DNA from: Istiophorus platypterus
Taxonomy: Eukaryota > Chordata > Actinopteri > Istiophoriformes > Istiophoridae
Direction of reading: 5' to 3'
Assembly: GCA_016859345.1 (NCBI GenBank)
Contig: CM029112.1
Span: forward strand, 15,855,725-15,919,724
DNA length: 64,000 nt
Positions 40,801 through 52,800 of the stretch are shown here, piece after piece (position 1 is the stretch's first letter; the number at the start of each line of letters is the position of its first letter). The notes below the pieces were generated by a model that saw only the letters and a program-made list of their open reading frames with translations, had not been told where the DNA came from and made no database searches. A program made the position numbers and the translations under genes.

Positions 40801-43800
40801 ATGCTGGAAGCCAGAAAGGAAGCTCTGCCAACAATGGCTGGAAGAGCCTGGAGGATGACGCCATGGGCATGGGAGGTGGAGGGGGAGGCGGTGGAAGTCA
40901 TGGCTTGGGGAGTGTCACTGGAGGCTGGGGTCGCTCTGGAGGAAGTGAGGGAAGTGGAGAGAGCTCCGGAGGCCGATCAAGTTCAGACAGAGACAGCAGC
41001 CAGCAAAAAGGGGGAAACCGCAGAAAAGGTACCCATTCTACATCAATATTATCAGCTCTGGCTCGGGCTGATGTAGACCCAAGGGTTCTGTCCAACACTG
41101 GGTGGGGTCAAACGCCCATTCGGCAGAACACGGCCTGGGATGTCAATTCTCCTAACAATCAGCCCCAGTGTCCCAGAGGAGATGAAAGAAAGCACAGCAG
41201 TGGAAGCTCTGGTTGGGGCTCAGCAACATCGGCAGCTCCCTCCCAGACCTCTGGAGGTAATGGCATAAGCCTCCAAGCTTATTTGTGAATGCACTGTAGT
41301 GATATAAATAAAAATATTCAAAATTAGAACAGAATTGAATTTGCAGACCACACAAGCAAAAAAAATTGATCTAATTTTCATTTACTTGCAGGCTGGGGTG
41401 GTAGGCAGGGCAGCTCAGGCCCAGATACAGGAGGTTCTGGCTGGGGAGACCAGAGATCAAGCTCTGGGTGGGACAGCAAAGGCCCAGCAAGTGGAGGAGG
41501 TGGGCAGAGTGGCTGGGATGATGGATCCAGCTACAAAGCTAGCAACACCAACAGTAACACATGGAGCAACAACTTTAACAAAGATGACAGGTAATCAATT
41601 CATGTCTATTGGGTTATAACCTTAACTGATATCTTTTCCCTGCAATTTGTAACCAGTATTGTGTGCTTCCCTTTTTATATTTTACTGACCACATTCCTTG
41701 TTTTTGTTTAGGTCTAATACTTGGACTAATGCACCCAAACCTCAGCAGGGTTGGGGTTCCAGTAGTGGAAATGGAACTGAAGGCTGGGGTAGTGGTGGAG
41801 ATAGTGCCAGAGGAGGACCCAACAACCACTGGGGGGAGCCCCAAAAAGGTGCAGGCTCAGTGGGCTGGGACAGCGACAGCGACCGTTCTGGCTCTGGATG
41901 TTGGAGCGAGCCAAGCCGAACCAACACCAGCAGCAGCAACACCTGGGTAGGGAGTGGAGGATCAAATACACCAGACCAGAGCACACCAAACCTGGGGTCC
42001 AACTGGGGTGACTCAGTCCACAAACCAAATTCTCAGAGTAACAGCCAGAGCTGGGGTGAGCCAATGAAGAACAACCATGGAGCCCAGAACTGGGGTGAGC
42101 CGAATTCCAAGCCCTCTAATGAGTGGGGAAAATGTCCTGAGTCCAACATGTCCAGAGGCAATCAAGGCTCCAACAAGCCCACAGGTAAACATTATGTCTC
42201 TTGATCCATCAGAATCAATCTCTCAAACAATGTTGTTTTTTTTTGTTGTTGTTTTTTCCCTGTGTACGATGAAGTTTTCACTTAGTTGTAAGCCTATGTC
42301 TTACAGTGACAACAGGGTACCAAAACTGAATTTTAGCTCTTAACATGATTATAACACTGTAAAGCAGGACAGTTTAAGTGGCAAGACATAAAGTTCATGA
42401 CTTACTTTTGCACTTTTATTTTCTTCTCCATCAGGCTGGCTGGGAGGCCCCATGCCCACAGTAGCTCAGAAAGAGGAAGTGGCGACTGGGTGGGAAGAGC
42501 CTTCTCCAGAGTCCATACGGCGGAGGATGGAGATCGATGATGGCACTGCAGCTTGGGGAGACCCTGGTAAACACCAGATCCAGTTTTTTCTTTGTTTTTG
42601 TTCTGGTCCCAAGAAGAGCTGTGCAAGGCTTGAATAACATCAGATGAACTTCTGAGCTTCTCCCTTTCAGCTGAACATTGTCGTTTTTACATGATGACAA
42701 AACTTTTAATTAAACCCTCTTTTGTAGGCAAATACAATGGTGGATCTGTCAACATGTGGAACAGAACTAGCCAATCAGACCAGGAGAACATAGGCATGTC
42801 CTCTCAGCACCAGTCCCACCCAGCACATAGCTCGATGCATCCTCCTCAGCCCATGCAGCCTCTCACCCAGGACAAAAGCTGCAGTTCTGGTAAGCTGGGA
42901 TATGTATGCATGCACAGAATTCAGGCACGTACACATATTTGTATTTATGTACTCACTAATTATCAATTTGCCTCCTCTAATACATTCAGCTTTGTATATG
43001 TTACTCATACATTAAGATCTAGGAAACTAATGTAAATTCAAACATCCCAGTTGTCAACACACTCTCACACAACTTTGACTATTAAAACACAAATGGACTA
43101 CAAAAACTTCTGCACATGCACAAACACCCTTTTTCACGTTATGTGTAAAACATCCTTTTTCACATGTAACATTTTTCACATGTTGCATGTAAAAATTCTT
43201 AGACTGCTGATTCACACCTGCTCATGTTATATGTTAGGCCTACATAGATGTATGCTAGTTTCAGTCAGTTCCCTAGTTGTACAGATTATCAAATGCACAA
43301 TTCTGACAACATGGGTTGCATCTGCTTACAGACTGATGATTTGTTTTGTTTTTAGTTTAATGCTGAAAATACTAGAAAATGTTAGGACAGGCGCTGGTGT
43401 CTAAAATGGTAAAAACATGTAAGTGCAGGCCTTCTGGTGCAGTCTGTATGGGTTAAGAATGGATAAAAAGGTGCAAGTCCCACCCACATGCTCTTTTTGA
43501 AATAGTTAAAATAGCGCCAGGAAAGGATTTAGATTTATGTGATTGTGTGTACTAACATAAAAAGCATAGATGCACACACTCATAAGTGTATACAAAGTCA
43601 GACACAGTTTGAACAGGAGCATAGAGAGGAAACAAACACATACAGCTATTCTCTCCCATCTCCCTACAGTGTTGTCTATGTAGATGGCTTTTTGTAAAGC
43701 AGGTTGAGTCATCCCTTTGGAATGCTAAGAGCATCGATTTTTCTCTTCTCTCATTTGCCTTTTTTTCTCCTCCCTTTCTCTCTCACCCACCAATTCTGCT

Positions 43801-46800
43801 TGCTGTAGAAACACAAGCTTTTGTTGGAAAGAGAATAGAGGGAGAGAGCGAGAGACCATGAGTGGTAGAGGAGGAGGTCTGGTGACTTAGTAATAGGAAC
43901 GGTTCCAATGTAAGATGGGAAAACTAAAACAAGGAAGGCAGCTATTCTGCAGGAATGGGCTGAGAATGGGAGGGGCTTTAAAGGTTATTCAGGGTGGCTT
44001 GTCTAGTGAGCTAACTAGAGCAGCTAAGTGGATGGCCAGGAAGGGTGGGGTGAACTAGCCAGCTACTGTGCTGAGAAAGTAATTAAATTTTGGATTTTGA
44101 TTTATTTTAGTTAATATTGGTTTTATTTCAATTCACACAAACGTGTAAAAATCACTGATTACAGCAAAAGGATAAATTTAGAGAAAAGTATTTGGGTAAA
44201 AGAAGTGTTCTCAGAGATATAACCAGATGCATATGTTCACATAATTTCAACAACACAATTGAAAATTGGATGAAGATGTTGATCCTGATTTAGTAATAAT
44301 ACTTTTCATCTGCTATTGAATGTGCATATGAGTGAGTAAAATCTACATATTGTCTCTCACTGACAAATGCACACACTTACCTGAATTTTTCATCTTCCTT
44401 TTGTTCTTAGATTAGCTGATGTGCCTTCATAGACATGGAAAAAGCAATAGTTTCAGGCCAATTGTGAATTGCTCTTTGTGTGGTCTGGTTTAGGTTTAGG
44501 GTCAGGCATTTAATTATGATGGTAAGGGTAAGGGTAAGGGCTAGAAAAGGCATTATGAGTTTCCCTGTTTTTATGCATGTGTATAGCAAATCTGTCTTAA
44601 GACATACATGTTCATGTCACTTTGTATATATGTGTCAACCTCTGTGTTTGTGTAATTAGCTGTGTGCACACGTTTCACTGAGTTATGAGCATGTATTTTT
44701 GTGCGCCTTGTCTGATGAGGGATGACACTGAAGCCTGAGGCCACCCCATGATCTGTCCTATTTTTATGGTACGGTATCCCTGGCATCTCCCCAAACGCCT
44801 CCTGTGGAGGGAGAAAGTGCTAGGTCTGGGTGGTCAGCTGTAACAGGAGACTTTTGAACTCATGCATACACTCACTTGAACGGACAATGTCTCACATTTG
44901 AAAGTATACAGGGGCCTGTGCACACATCTACACACCCACAAGTAACACTTACATAAGCAGGTTGACACGGGGTCCCCCAGGTAAATGAGCAGGGCCGTCT
45001 CCTTAAGCTCTGTTTCCAGCAGAGAAAAACAATGAGCGTGAAACATCATTGTAAATGTTAAAATGTCAGTTGAGTTCCAAAAAAGATTGCATGCATTCAG
45101 GTTTTGATGTTTACCTTGAAGTGATGTAACCCTCTGCCTAACTATGGCCAAACAAGCCTAATACAGCTACTCTAAATGAGTAGTAACCCACACATGCACT
45201 AACATGTTTTAAAAAAAAACCTCTTAGAGAAAGTGGCTGTATATATGTAGGTTACTATCACTAATCCCGAAACACTCTCCTTCCGCTGTAGAGTCTAGTT
45301 GGATTACAGGCGTTTTTTGTCTTTTATGTGTGTTGTTTTTTGGAAAATAAAATGAATGCCAAAATGTATATAACTGCCATCAAAAATACTGAGATTGAAA
45401 TTAAACCTACAGGTTTAAGACCATACCACAGAAAGCATATCCTAGTTCTTAATGGGTGACTACCTCTTTTTATCTCCAGGTTGGGGAGAGCCATACCCCC
45501 AGCAGAAGGAGTCCTCATCATGGGGGGAACCTACTGCTGCACCTCCTGTAACGGTGGATAACGGGACATCCGCCTGGGGGAAGCCCATGGACAGCAGCTC
45601 TGGCTGGGATGAACCCAGTAGGGACAGCAGAGAGTCTGGGTCTGGATGGGGCAGCCAGCATAAGTCTGGTAGGTGCACATATGCACATGAATATTCAGCA
45701 TAAACTTCTGAAGAGGATGTTAATGTTAACACAGTCCTACCTGACTGTGAGCTCTTGGCTTCTGTACAATGCATGAAATTAACAATACAACCAAACAGTC
45801 ACTGCTTGGTATTCAGTTTCTTCCACCCATCATCCTTGATAGCTCCAGGTCCCAAGCCAATGGAGACTTGGTGTGGTGAGGAGGTGTCCATGGGCAACAG
45901 CTGGGAACAGGAAGAAGAGGTGGAGATTGGCATGTGGAGCAACAACCAACAGGACAACAGGTCCCATGACCAAAACACTTGGAACTACAAGCATAAAGGC
46001 TCAAACAAGGTTTGTTCACCTAATTTTTGCACGTTTGTTCTTCTTTAACACTGATCCCCACTCTTAGTAAACACCGGCTGAAGTTGAAGTAAAGCACATT
46101 ATGCATTAAAGTTAAGAGGTTTAACCACCTTAATTTTTGATGGAGCATCATATAAAAGTGTCAGCCAGCAAAATTAAGTTATTTGAGTTAAGTTATTTGT
46201 CTACTGCATTTCAGATGAACAAACCAGTCAACAAACAGGATGAACCTTGGATGAAACCTTTCATCAACCAGTTCAGCAGTATGAACTTCCCTGTAAGTTC
46301 TAATTCCCAATATTTAGTGTATATTGAACTTCTGTTAATGTTATCATGAAAAAAATGTGTTTTGGAAGCAGTGACATTTTGTTTACATGACATTTGTATT
46401 TAACATACCAACTTTCTTAAGCTTTGACCATAAATAAATCATTCATGTACAGCACTGTGTGTATTTTCTTAACTGTTTAGCATTGAAAGTGTATAATTCT
46501 CTTTGAAGACTGAATTCAACATTTATGTTTTCTCTCTAAAATTCCATTTCGTCTCTTTCCCAATGCAGAGAGACTCTCCTGACGACTCCATGAAGACAGG
46601 AGGAGGGATGGTGCAGGACAAGCGTATGGACATGGGCGGTATGGGAGACTACAATGGAGTAATGGGGAAGAACCCTGGGTCTCGACACCAACTCCACAAG
46701 GAGTCAGCCATGGATCGCAGCCCTTACTATGACAAGGTAAACAGAAACATCAACCTTTTCCTGGGTATATACTATAGGTAGAAGTAAAGAAAATAGCTGA

Positions 46801-49800
46801 TAAATTTTGCTCAGTCTCTACTGTTTTGGCAGTCATGTGGAAGACAGTCTGATGCTTGTAAACACCTGCAAACATCTGCCTTGGTAGTGCTCTCTCAGCT
46901 CTGTTGTGCCCCACAGTGGTTGTTTTAACGCACTGCATTTGATGTGTGGACTCTTGAAATGGATATTTAATTTGATACTTGCTGTTTGCATGTTGATCGA
47001 TCTTATTACAAATTATTAATTAGATCGTGTAATTATGCAGTAACGTTCCCTTTCATTGTCCTCTACAAAGCTGCAGTGGTTTGGTTTGGCTTTGCTGCTC
47101 TTCCTTCTGCACTAGTCACTGCCTTTTTGTCACCTTTGTTTCAATTAGGGCTGTAGCCTCCAGGTCAACTGGTCGATTGGCTGGTTGATATTCTCTCGTC
47201 CGACATCACCAATCACCAGTGTTTTTTTTTTTTTTTATATAAGGAGAAAAGAGCTACATCAATAGTCTTTAGGATTAATCTGTTATTTACTGCGGTGGTG
47301 GGAGGGACAGACGACCTATGACTCTGGACTTGCCCGACCAATTGGAGACTCTGCTACGTCTAATGTACCTAATGTTTATGAATATTTCCTCAGGGTTGCT
47401 TCCAAATAATTGACACCATCTCAAAGAAGTTGTTACTGTGGCTACATTTTGTTAAAACAGAGTTTACAAATAGGAGTTTGCATATCACAGCTCAACAACC
47501 AACAGGGTGAACTTGTCTGCATTAGGATGCTCAAACAACTTTCATGTGAAATGATTGAGGCTTTGAGTGTATATTCCTCCAATAGGTCTTTTGTTGTGAT
47601 CACCAGTCAGTATAGTTCTATTTTTGGAAAAAATCTGAATATAGGCAGGTGCACGCAGGTTTGAATCTTAGTCTATTATTATTTCACAGTAAAATATGAT
47701 GATTTCAGTTGACCAAGATTTTCTTTGGTTGACTACAGCCCTAGTTTTTATCTTTTTTGTCTCCTTTCCTTTGGAGCCAACTTCTTTTTGTATTGCTCTC
47801 CCTTCCTCTCTATTGCTTAATTTTTCTCCTACTTATCCCATCTTACTTCTTTTACTCTTTCCTGTTCTACTACACTGTCTCTCCTGTTCTTTCCGCTGTC
47901 CTCACAATTCTTGCTCTTTCCTCGACCTCCACCCTCTATTCTTCTGTAAAATTAACTCCTTCTTTTCTCCTTCCCTCTCTGCACTTCTCTGGCTGCTGAT
48001 GTGCTTCCTGTCCTTCTGTGCTTGCCGTCCATCTGCTGTGCGCCTGGCCTTGCTTCTGCAGCTATCTATTTCCTCCTCTGCTTATGATAGCCCAGCTTCT
48101 GATGAGCTCTCCTCCAATCAAAGCATGAGCTTTTCCCCTTCCACATCTGCTCAACCTATCCCCTGTCTCGACTCTGGGCCATCTCCTGCCCACTCTAGTC
48201 CTGTGGCTGTTCGTCAGGTAAGTGGGGAAGGATGAGGAGGGCGTTGTCTTTAGGTCTTGAGCTGCATCCTGAGTCTACTGTCTGCTGAAAATTATTATTG
48301 ATGATACTAGGAAAATAGTAAGAATCTGGGACAAAATCTTAATATATAGAATATATAGAGAGATTAAATAAATCTTTTTTTTGCCTGCATGGTATCCAAC
48401 ATTTCAAGCACAAAATTGTACATTTTTCTGTTTGTTTTATTACATTGTGAATTAAAAACCGATTAAGTTTTTGATAGTAAGTTTTTGACTATTAAATCTG
48501 TGTGTTTGTTTCCTCCCTGCTCAGAATGTAAACCCCATGTTGGGTGGCAGCAGCGTAGCACAGGGCCGAGGCGGCCCCCAGTCCCAGGTCCCCCCTCAAC
48601 CCAACCTTCGTAACCAAGTGCCTCCACCCATCCTGCCCTCTCAGGTAGCACACACAGAAAAACACAATATACCACCTGTCATTGCATATGATGCTCATTA
48701 CATTATAGGGTAAAAAGTTTTACAAGTCTGGTCTTATCTCTGTAATAGTCTAAATGTCTCAGTATCTGAAATGTAAATGCAGTTTGAGCATTTTAAAGAG
48801 AACTCATGTTGCTCAACCTCAAAATCAAGCCATAACTTTTTCAATTTGAGCTTTTTTTCCCCCTGTGTTCTAAGGCATTGGTTTCTTTTTATTTCATTAA
48901 ACTATGTGAGTCAACTCTCAGGAATTAGATTCTCACCTAAGAAGGATAAATCACTTTATACACCACTCAACACAATATTGTGTTGACATGTAATGTAAAA
49001 GAAAGGACTGTTCAAAACTCTTGAATTATGATTTATCTAGTGCTTGTAGTTAAGAGGGAAGACACAATCTAAAAAGCTCTGGTAAACACCCATGCTGGTT
49101 TAAAAGGAACTTCAAAGAAAAAGTTGAATTGCAATAGACAAATTCAAACCGAATTGTTTTTTCTGTTTAGGTCCCTCCATCCCTGTTAAAGTACCCAGGA
49201 GGGAATGGAGGTCTGAACCCTCTGTTTGGCCCTCAGCAGGTGGCTGTGCTCAACCAACTGTCTCAGCTCAACCAGCTTTCACAGCTCAACCACATCAGCC
49301 AGTTACAGGTAGAATGATGGAAACATGCACCCAAATGCACATACACCCAAACATGGAAGAAGTTTTTTTTTATTCCCCTGCTGTCAAAATATGGCATTTT
49401 GATTTATTGTTATAGTTTCCAACACTGAAACTGTATTACAGAATCATAAGCTCCATATTTCATAATACCTTTAACACATGTGACAAGTGCTTGTTTTTAT
49501 AAACTAAAAAGACACAATACAGTTATTATATACAGTTCTGTTTTGTTTTTTTCTGTAGCGTCTACTTCTCCAGCAGCAGCAACAGCAGCAGCAACAACAG
49601 CAGAAGGTTCAGAGCCAGAGAGCCATGCCTGTCGGACGACAGACCGAACAGGTATGTGTCTGAAAATCTCCCTGGATTTTTCCTCCAGCAAACCCACATT
49701 TTAGTTTATGAAACTGTACAGTGTCGCCTTTGGGTGTCGCCTTCTTAGGTGGCTTCTCTAACCTCCTGCCTCCTGTACTTAGGCACGTCCTATTGGTTCG

Positions 49801-52800
49801 TCTCCATCAATGATGCAGCCCCCACGACATCTGGACCCCTCTTTGCTGAAACAGGCCTCACCTCTCAAACCGTACCTGGATAACTACTTGTCCCACAATG
49901 CCCCTGAGATGCAGAAGGATTCTGCTACTCTCGGATCCTTCAGCAACTTCCCTTTAAGTATGTTAACTACTGGTCATTTTACAAAATTTAATCATTGTAT
50001 CTCCAAATTTATATGAAATTCAAATTTAAGTGTAGATATTTTCCAGCAAACTATATTTAAATTCACATTGACTAAAATTCTTTTGTTTCCTTCTCCCCAT
50101 CAGGCTTGAACTCTAACCTGAATGTATCCCTGGACATGGGTGTTGGTGGTGGTAGTAGTGGTGGCGGAGCTGTGAGCTACAAAGAGCCACCCCAGTCCAG
50201 ACTGAAGAAACTTTGGGCTACTGACCCTCTGGAGCAGAACAGCAAACCTGGTACAGAAAACCTTTTTGTTTGTGGCGTTACATGCTGTAGCATCAAACTG
50301 GCATATTTTGGCATATTTTTTTTTCTTTGTTTATATATGTGAAGATGGCTGGTAGATTTTAGAAATCTATAAGCCGTTGTGGTCATTAAAACCTTGTTCT
50401 TCTTACCAGACATGCTCAGAAAAAATACTCATGACTAAAAATATTTTTTTTTTCTAAAAATTAGCACTGTGCTGTAAACTTTGCGTGTTAGATTCATATA
50501 TTCGGGGGGGAGAATAGCCAAACAGTTTGTGTGATTATGTCTGCTTGTGTGTATTTTTTAACACAGGTGCTATGTCGTCTGGGCTGCGTCTGGAGGACTC
50601 TCCCTTCTATGACTTCCTGTCTCCTGGCCCATCTCCCCTGAGTCCTCCCGGCCAATCAATTGGCTCGGTGGGCGATGGCTGGCCGCCCCGTGCCAATTCC
50701 CCCCCACCCCATGGAAACACTGTCACCTGGCCCCCAGGTAGACCTGCTTTCACAAACACAAAAACAAGAAAAAATATGTGCTTTGAAAACTGCTGATCAC
50801 TCTGTGTGTGTCTGTGTGTCTGCAGAGTTCCGGCCCGGGGAGCCTTGGAAAGGTTACCCCAACATTGACCCTGAGACTGACCCCTATGTGACCCCCGGCA
50901 GTGTCATCAACAACCTCTCCATCAACACCGTCCGCGACACAGACCACCTCAGGGACAGGAACAACGGTAGGTCACGCACTTGAGAAAAAGAATACATAGT
51001 AAAAGGTGCATAGTAAATCCACCAGATCTGCCCTCAACTTTAATGGATTCTCCCCTGGCCCATGCCCCATAATTTTTCATTAAGTTAATAGTCTGTAAAT
51101 TATAAAGAACCAAGAAATTCATTGTGGAAAAACTAAACCATGCCTGCTGATTGACTGACTATGTTTTACATAATTTTAGCCAACATCTCATGTGTTGTGG
51201 TGCTCAGATGTCATTACCAGGTTGTAGGTACAGTTGGTCAACATTATACTGGTAACCATTTAGAACTGTAGATTTTCTGCCCTCTGAGCCAACACGTGCT
51301 GACTAGAAATCTTAGTTCAGGTTTAAGTTGAGTTGAAGTTCTTAAATATCAAGTTATTGTAATTTAAACATGCCAAAAACTAAACCTGAATTGATTTTAA
51401 TAAGATATAAAATGATTTGTTTTCAATGAGCAGATTTAGTAATTTAACAGGATGCTATTGCTCTATCTACTAACCTTTTCTCATTGCTATTCCCAGGGCC
51501 ATCCTCATCACTGAACACCACGATGCCTTCTAACAGTGCCTGGTCATCCATTCGTGCCTCCAGCCACAGCGGTTCCCTCACCAGTACAGCACAAAGCACT
51601 TCAGGTATATGTTCCTTTTTGTAATTCAGCCTTAGACATCTTGTTTCCATATTCCACATAACTCAGGCCTTAATGCTTAAGAAAGGCAGCTTGCAGATCT
51701 GTTAAAAATGAGAGAACCGTGTGAAAATGTTTCACTTTGCTCTCCTCTCTCCCTGCAGCCAGACCCAGTGAGTCAAAGTGGTCTCCTGGCGGCGGTTCTG
51801 TGTCCAACTCCTCCCTAGCCCATGAGCTGTGGAAGGTCCCCCTGCCTCCCAAGGCGCTGTCTGTGGCAGCCCCCTCCAGACCACCACCTGGCCTCACCAG
51901 CCAGAAGCCCAGCCCTGCCTCCTCTGGCTGGGACGCCTCTGCCCTGAGGTTGGGGGCGTGGGGTTCTTCTGAGTCCAGATACACACCTGGTAAGAGCTTT
52001 TGACACTTTGAGTCATGAGAAAAATTATTTTCCACCATTTAATTAGTTTTGTACAGTTAGACAGGGCTGTTTGAATTCTCCCTTGAACAAATAATAATCT
52101 GGGACAATCTGGGATTCTTAAGTATAATTATTTCAGCGTCTTAACATAATTGCCTTTTTTGTATACTGTACCCTATGGCACCTCTCATTTTGATTTCTTA
52201 CGGTTAGATGTCCGGTCAGTGCTGTAGAGATGACATTTGTCTATTTCAATGGGTTTAATTGGCTAGAAAACAACTCTGACCTGTACCCTACAACTCGTTA
52301 TACCTTTTTATACCTGCAGTTGATTTAAAATGCGCATTACCATTGCTGATTATGATTTCACACTGTGTGTATATTGGCAGGTTCCAGTTGGGGTGACAGC
52401 AGCAGCTCAGGGAGAACCCAATGGCTTGTTCTGAAAAATCTCACACCCCAGGTACTAACTTGTTGTATATATCTTTAATTCCAAGTGTTTATGTAAGTCT
52501 GTCTTCAGAAAATTGAACACTTGGGAGAGATTGCTATCCATGATAATTATTAGCAGTAGCATAACACTGTCCTTATTAATCCTGTGTGTTTGTTGGTCTG
52601 TTTGTTTCCCAGATCGACGGCTCTACCCTGAGGACCCTGTGCATGCAGCACGGCCCTCTGATCACATTCCACCTCAACCTGCCGCACGGTAACGCCGTGG
52701 TATGCTACAGCTCCAAGGATGAGGCCGCCAAGGCCCAGAAGAGCCTGCACATGTAAGGAGACACTCATATACAGTCTTTACCTTTCACCTAGTCTGGTGC

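Noticed and set aside
40642..41076. 144-codon plus-strand frame overlapping exon 6
   Set aside because: Alternative-frame shadow of GC-rich GW-repeat coding sequence.
44488..44541. Telomere-like array (ggtttagg, ggtaagggtaaggg)
   Set aside because: Units are irregular and not TTAGGG. Too short to be an interstitial telomere.
47696..48061. Long open frame running into exon 15 from intron 14
   Set aside because: The added segment is hydrophobic and Ser/Leu/Phe-rich from pyrimidine-rich intron sequence, with a good acceptor at 48,060-48,061. Probably not coding.
51670..52038. 122-codon minus-strand open frame
   Set aside because: Antisense of tnrc6a exon 24, which has strong family homology on the plus strand.
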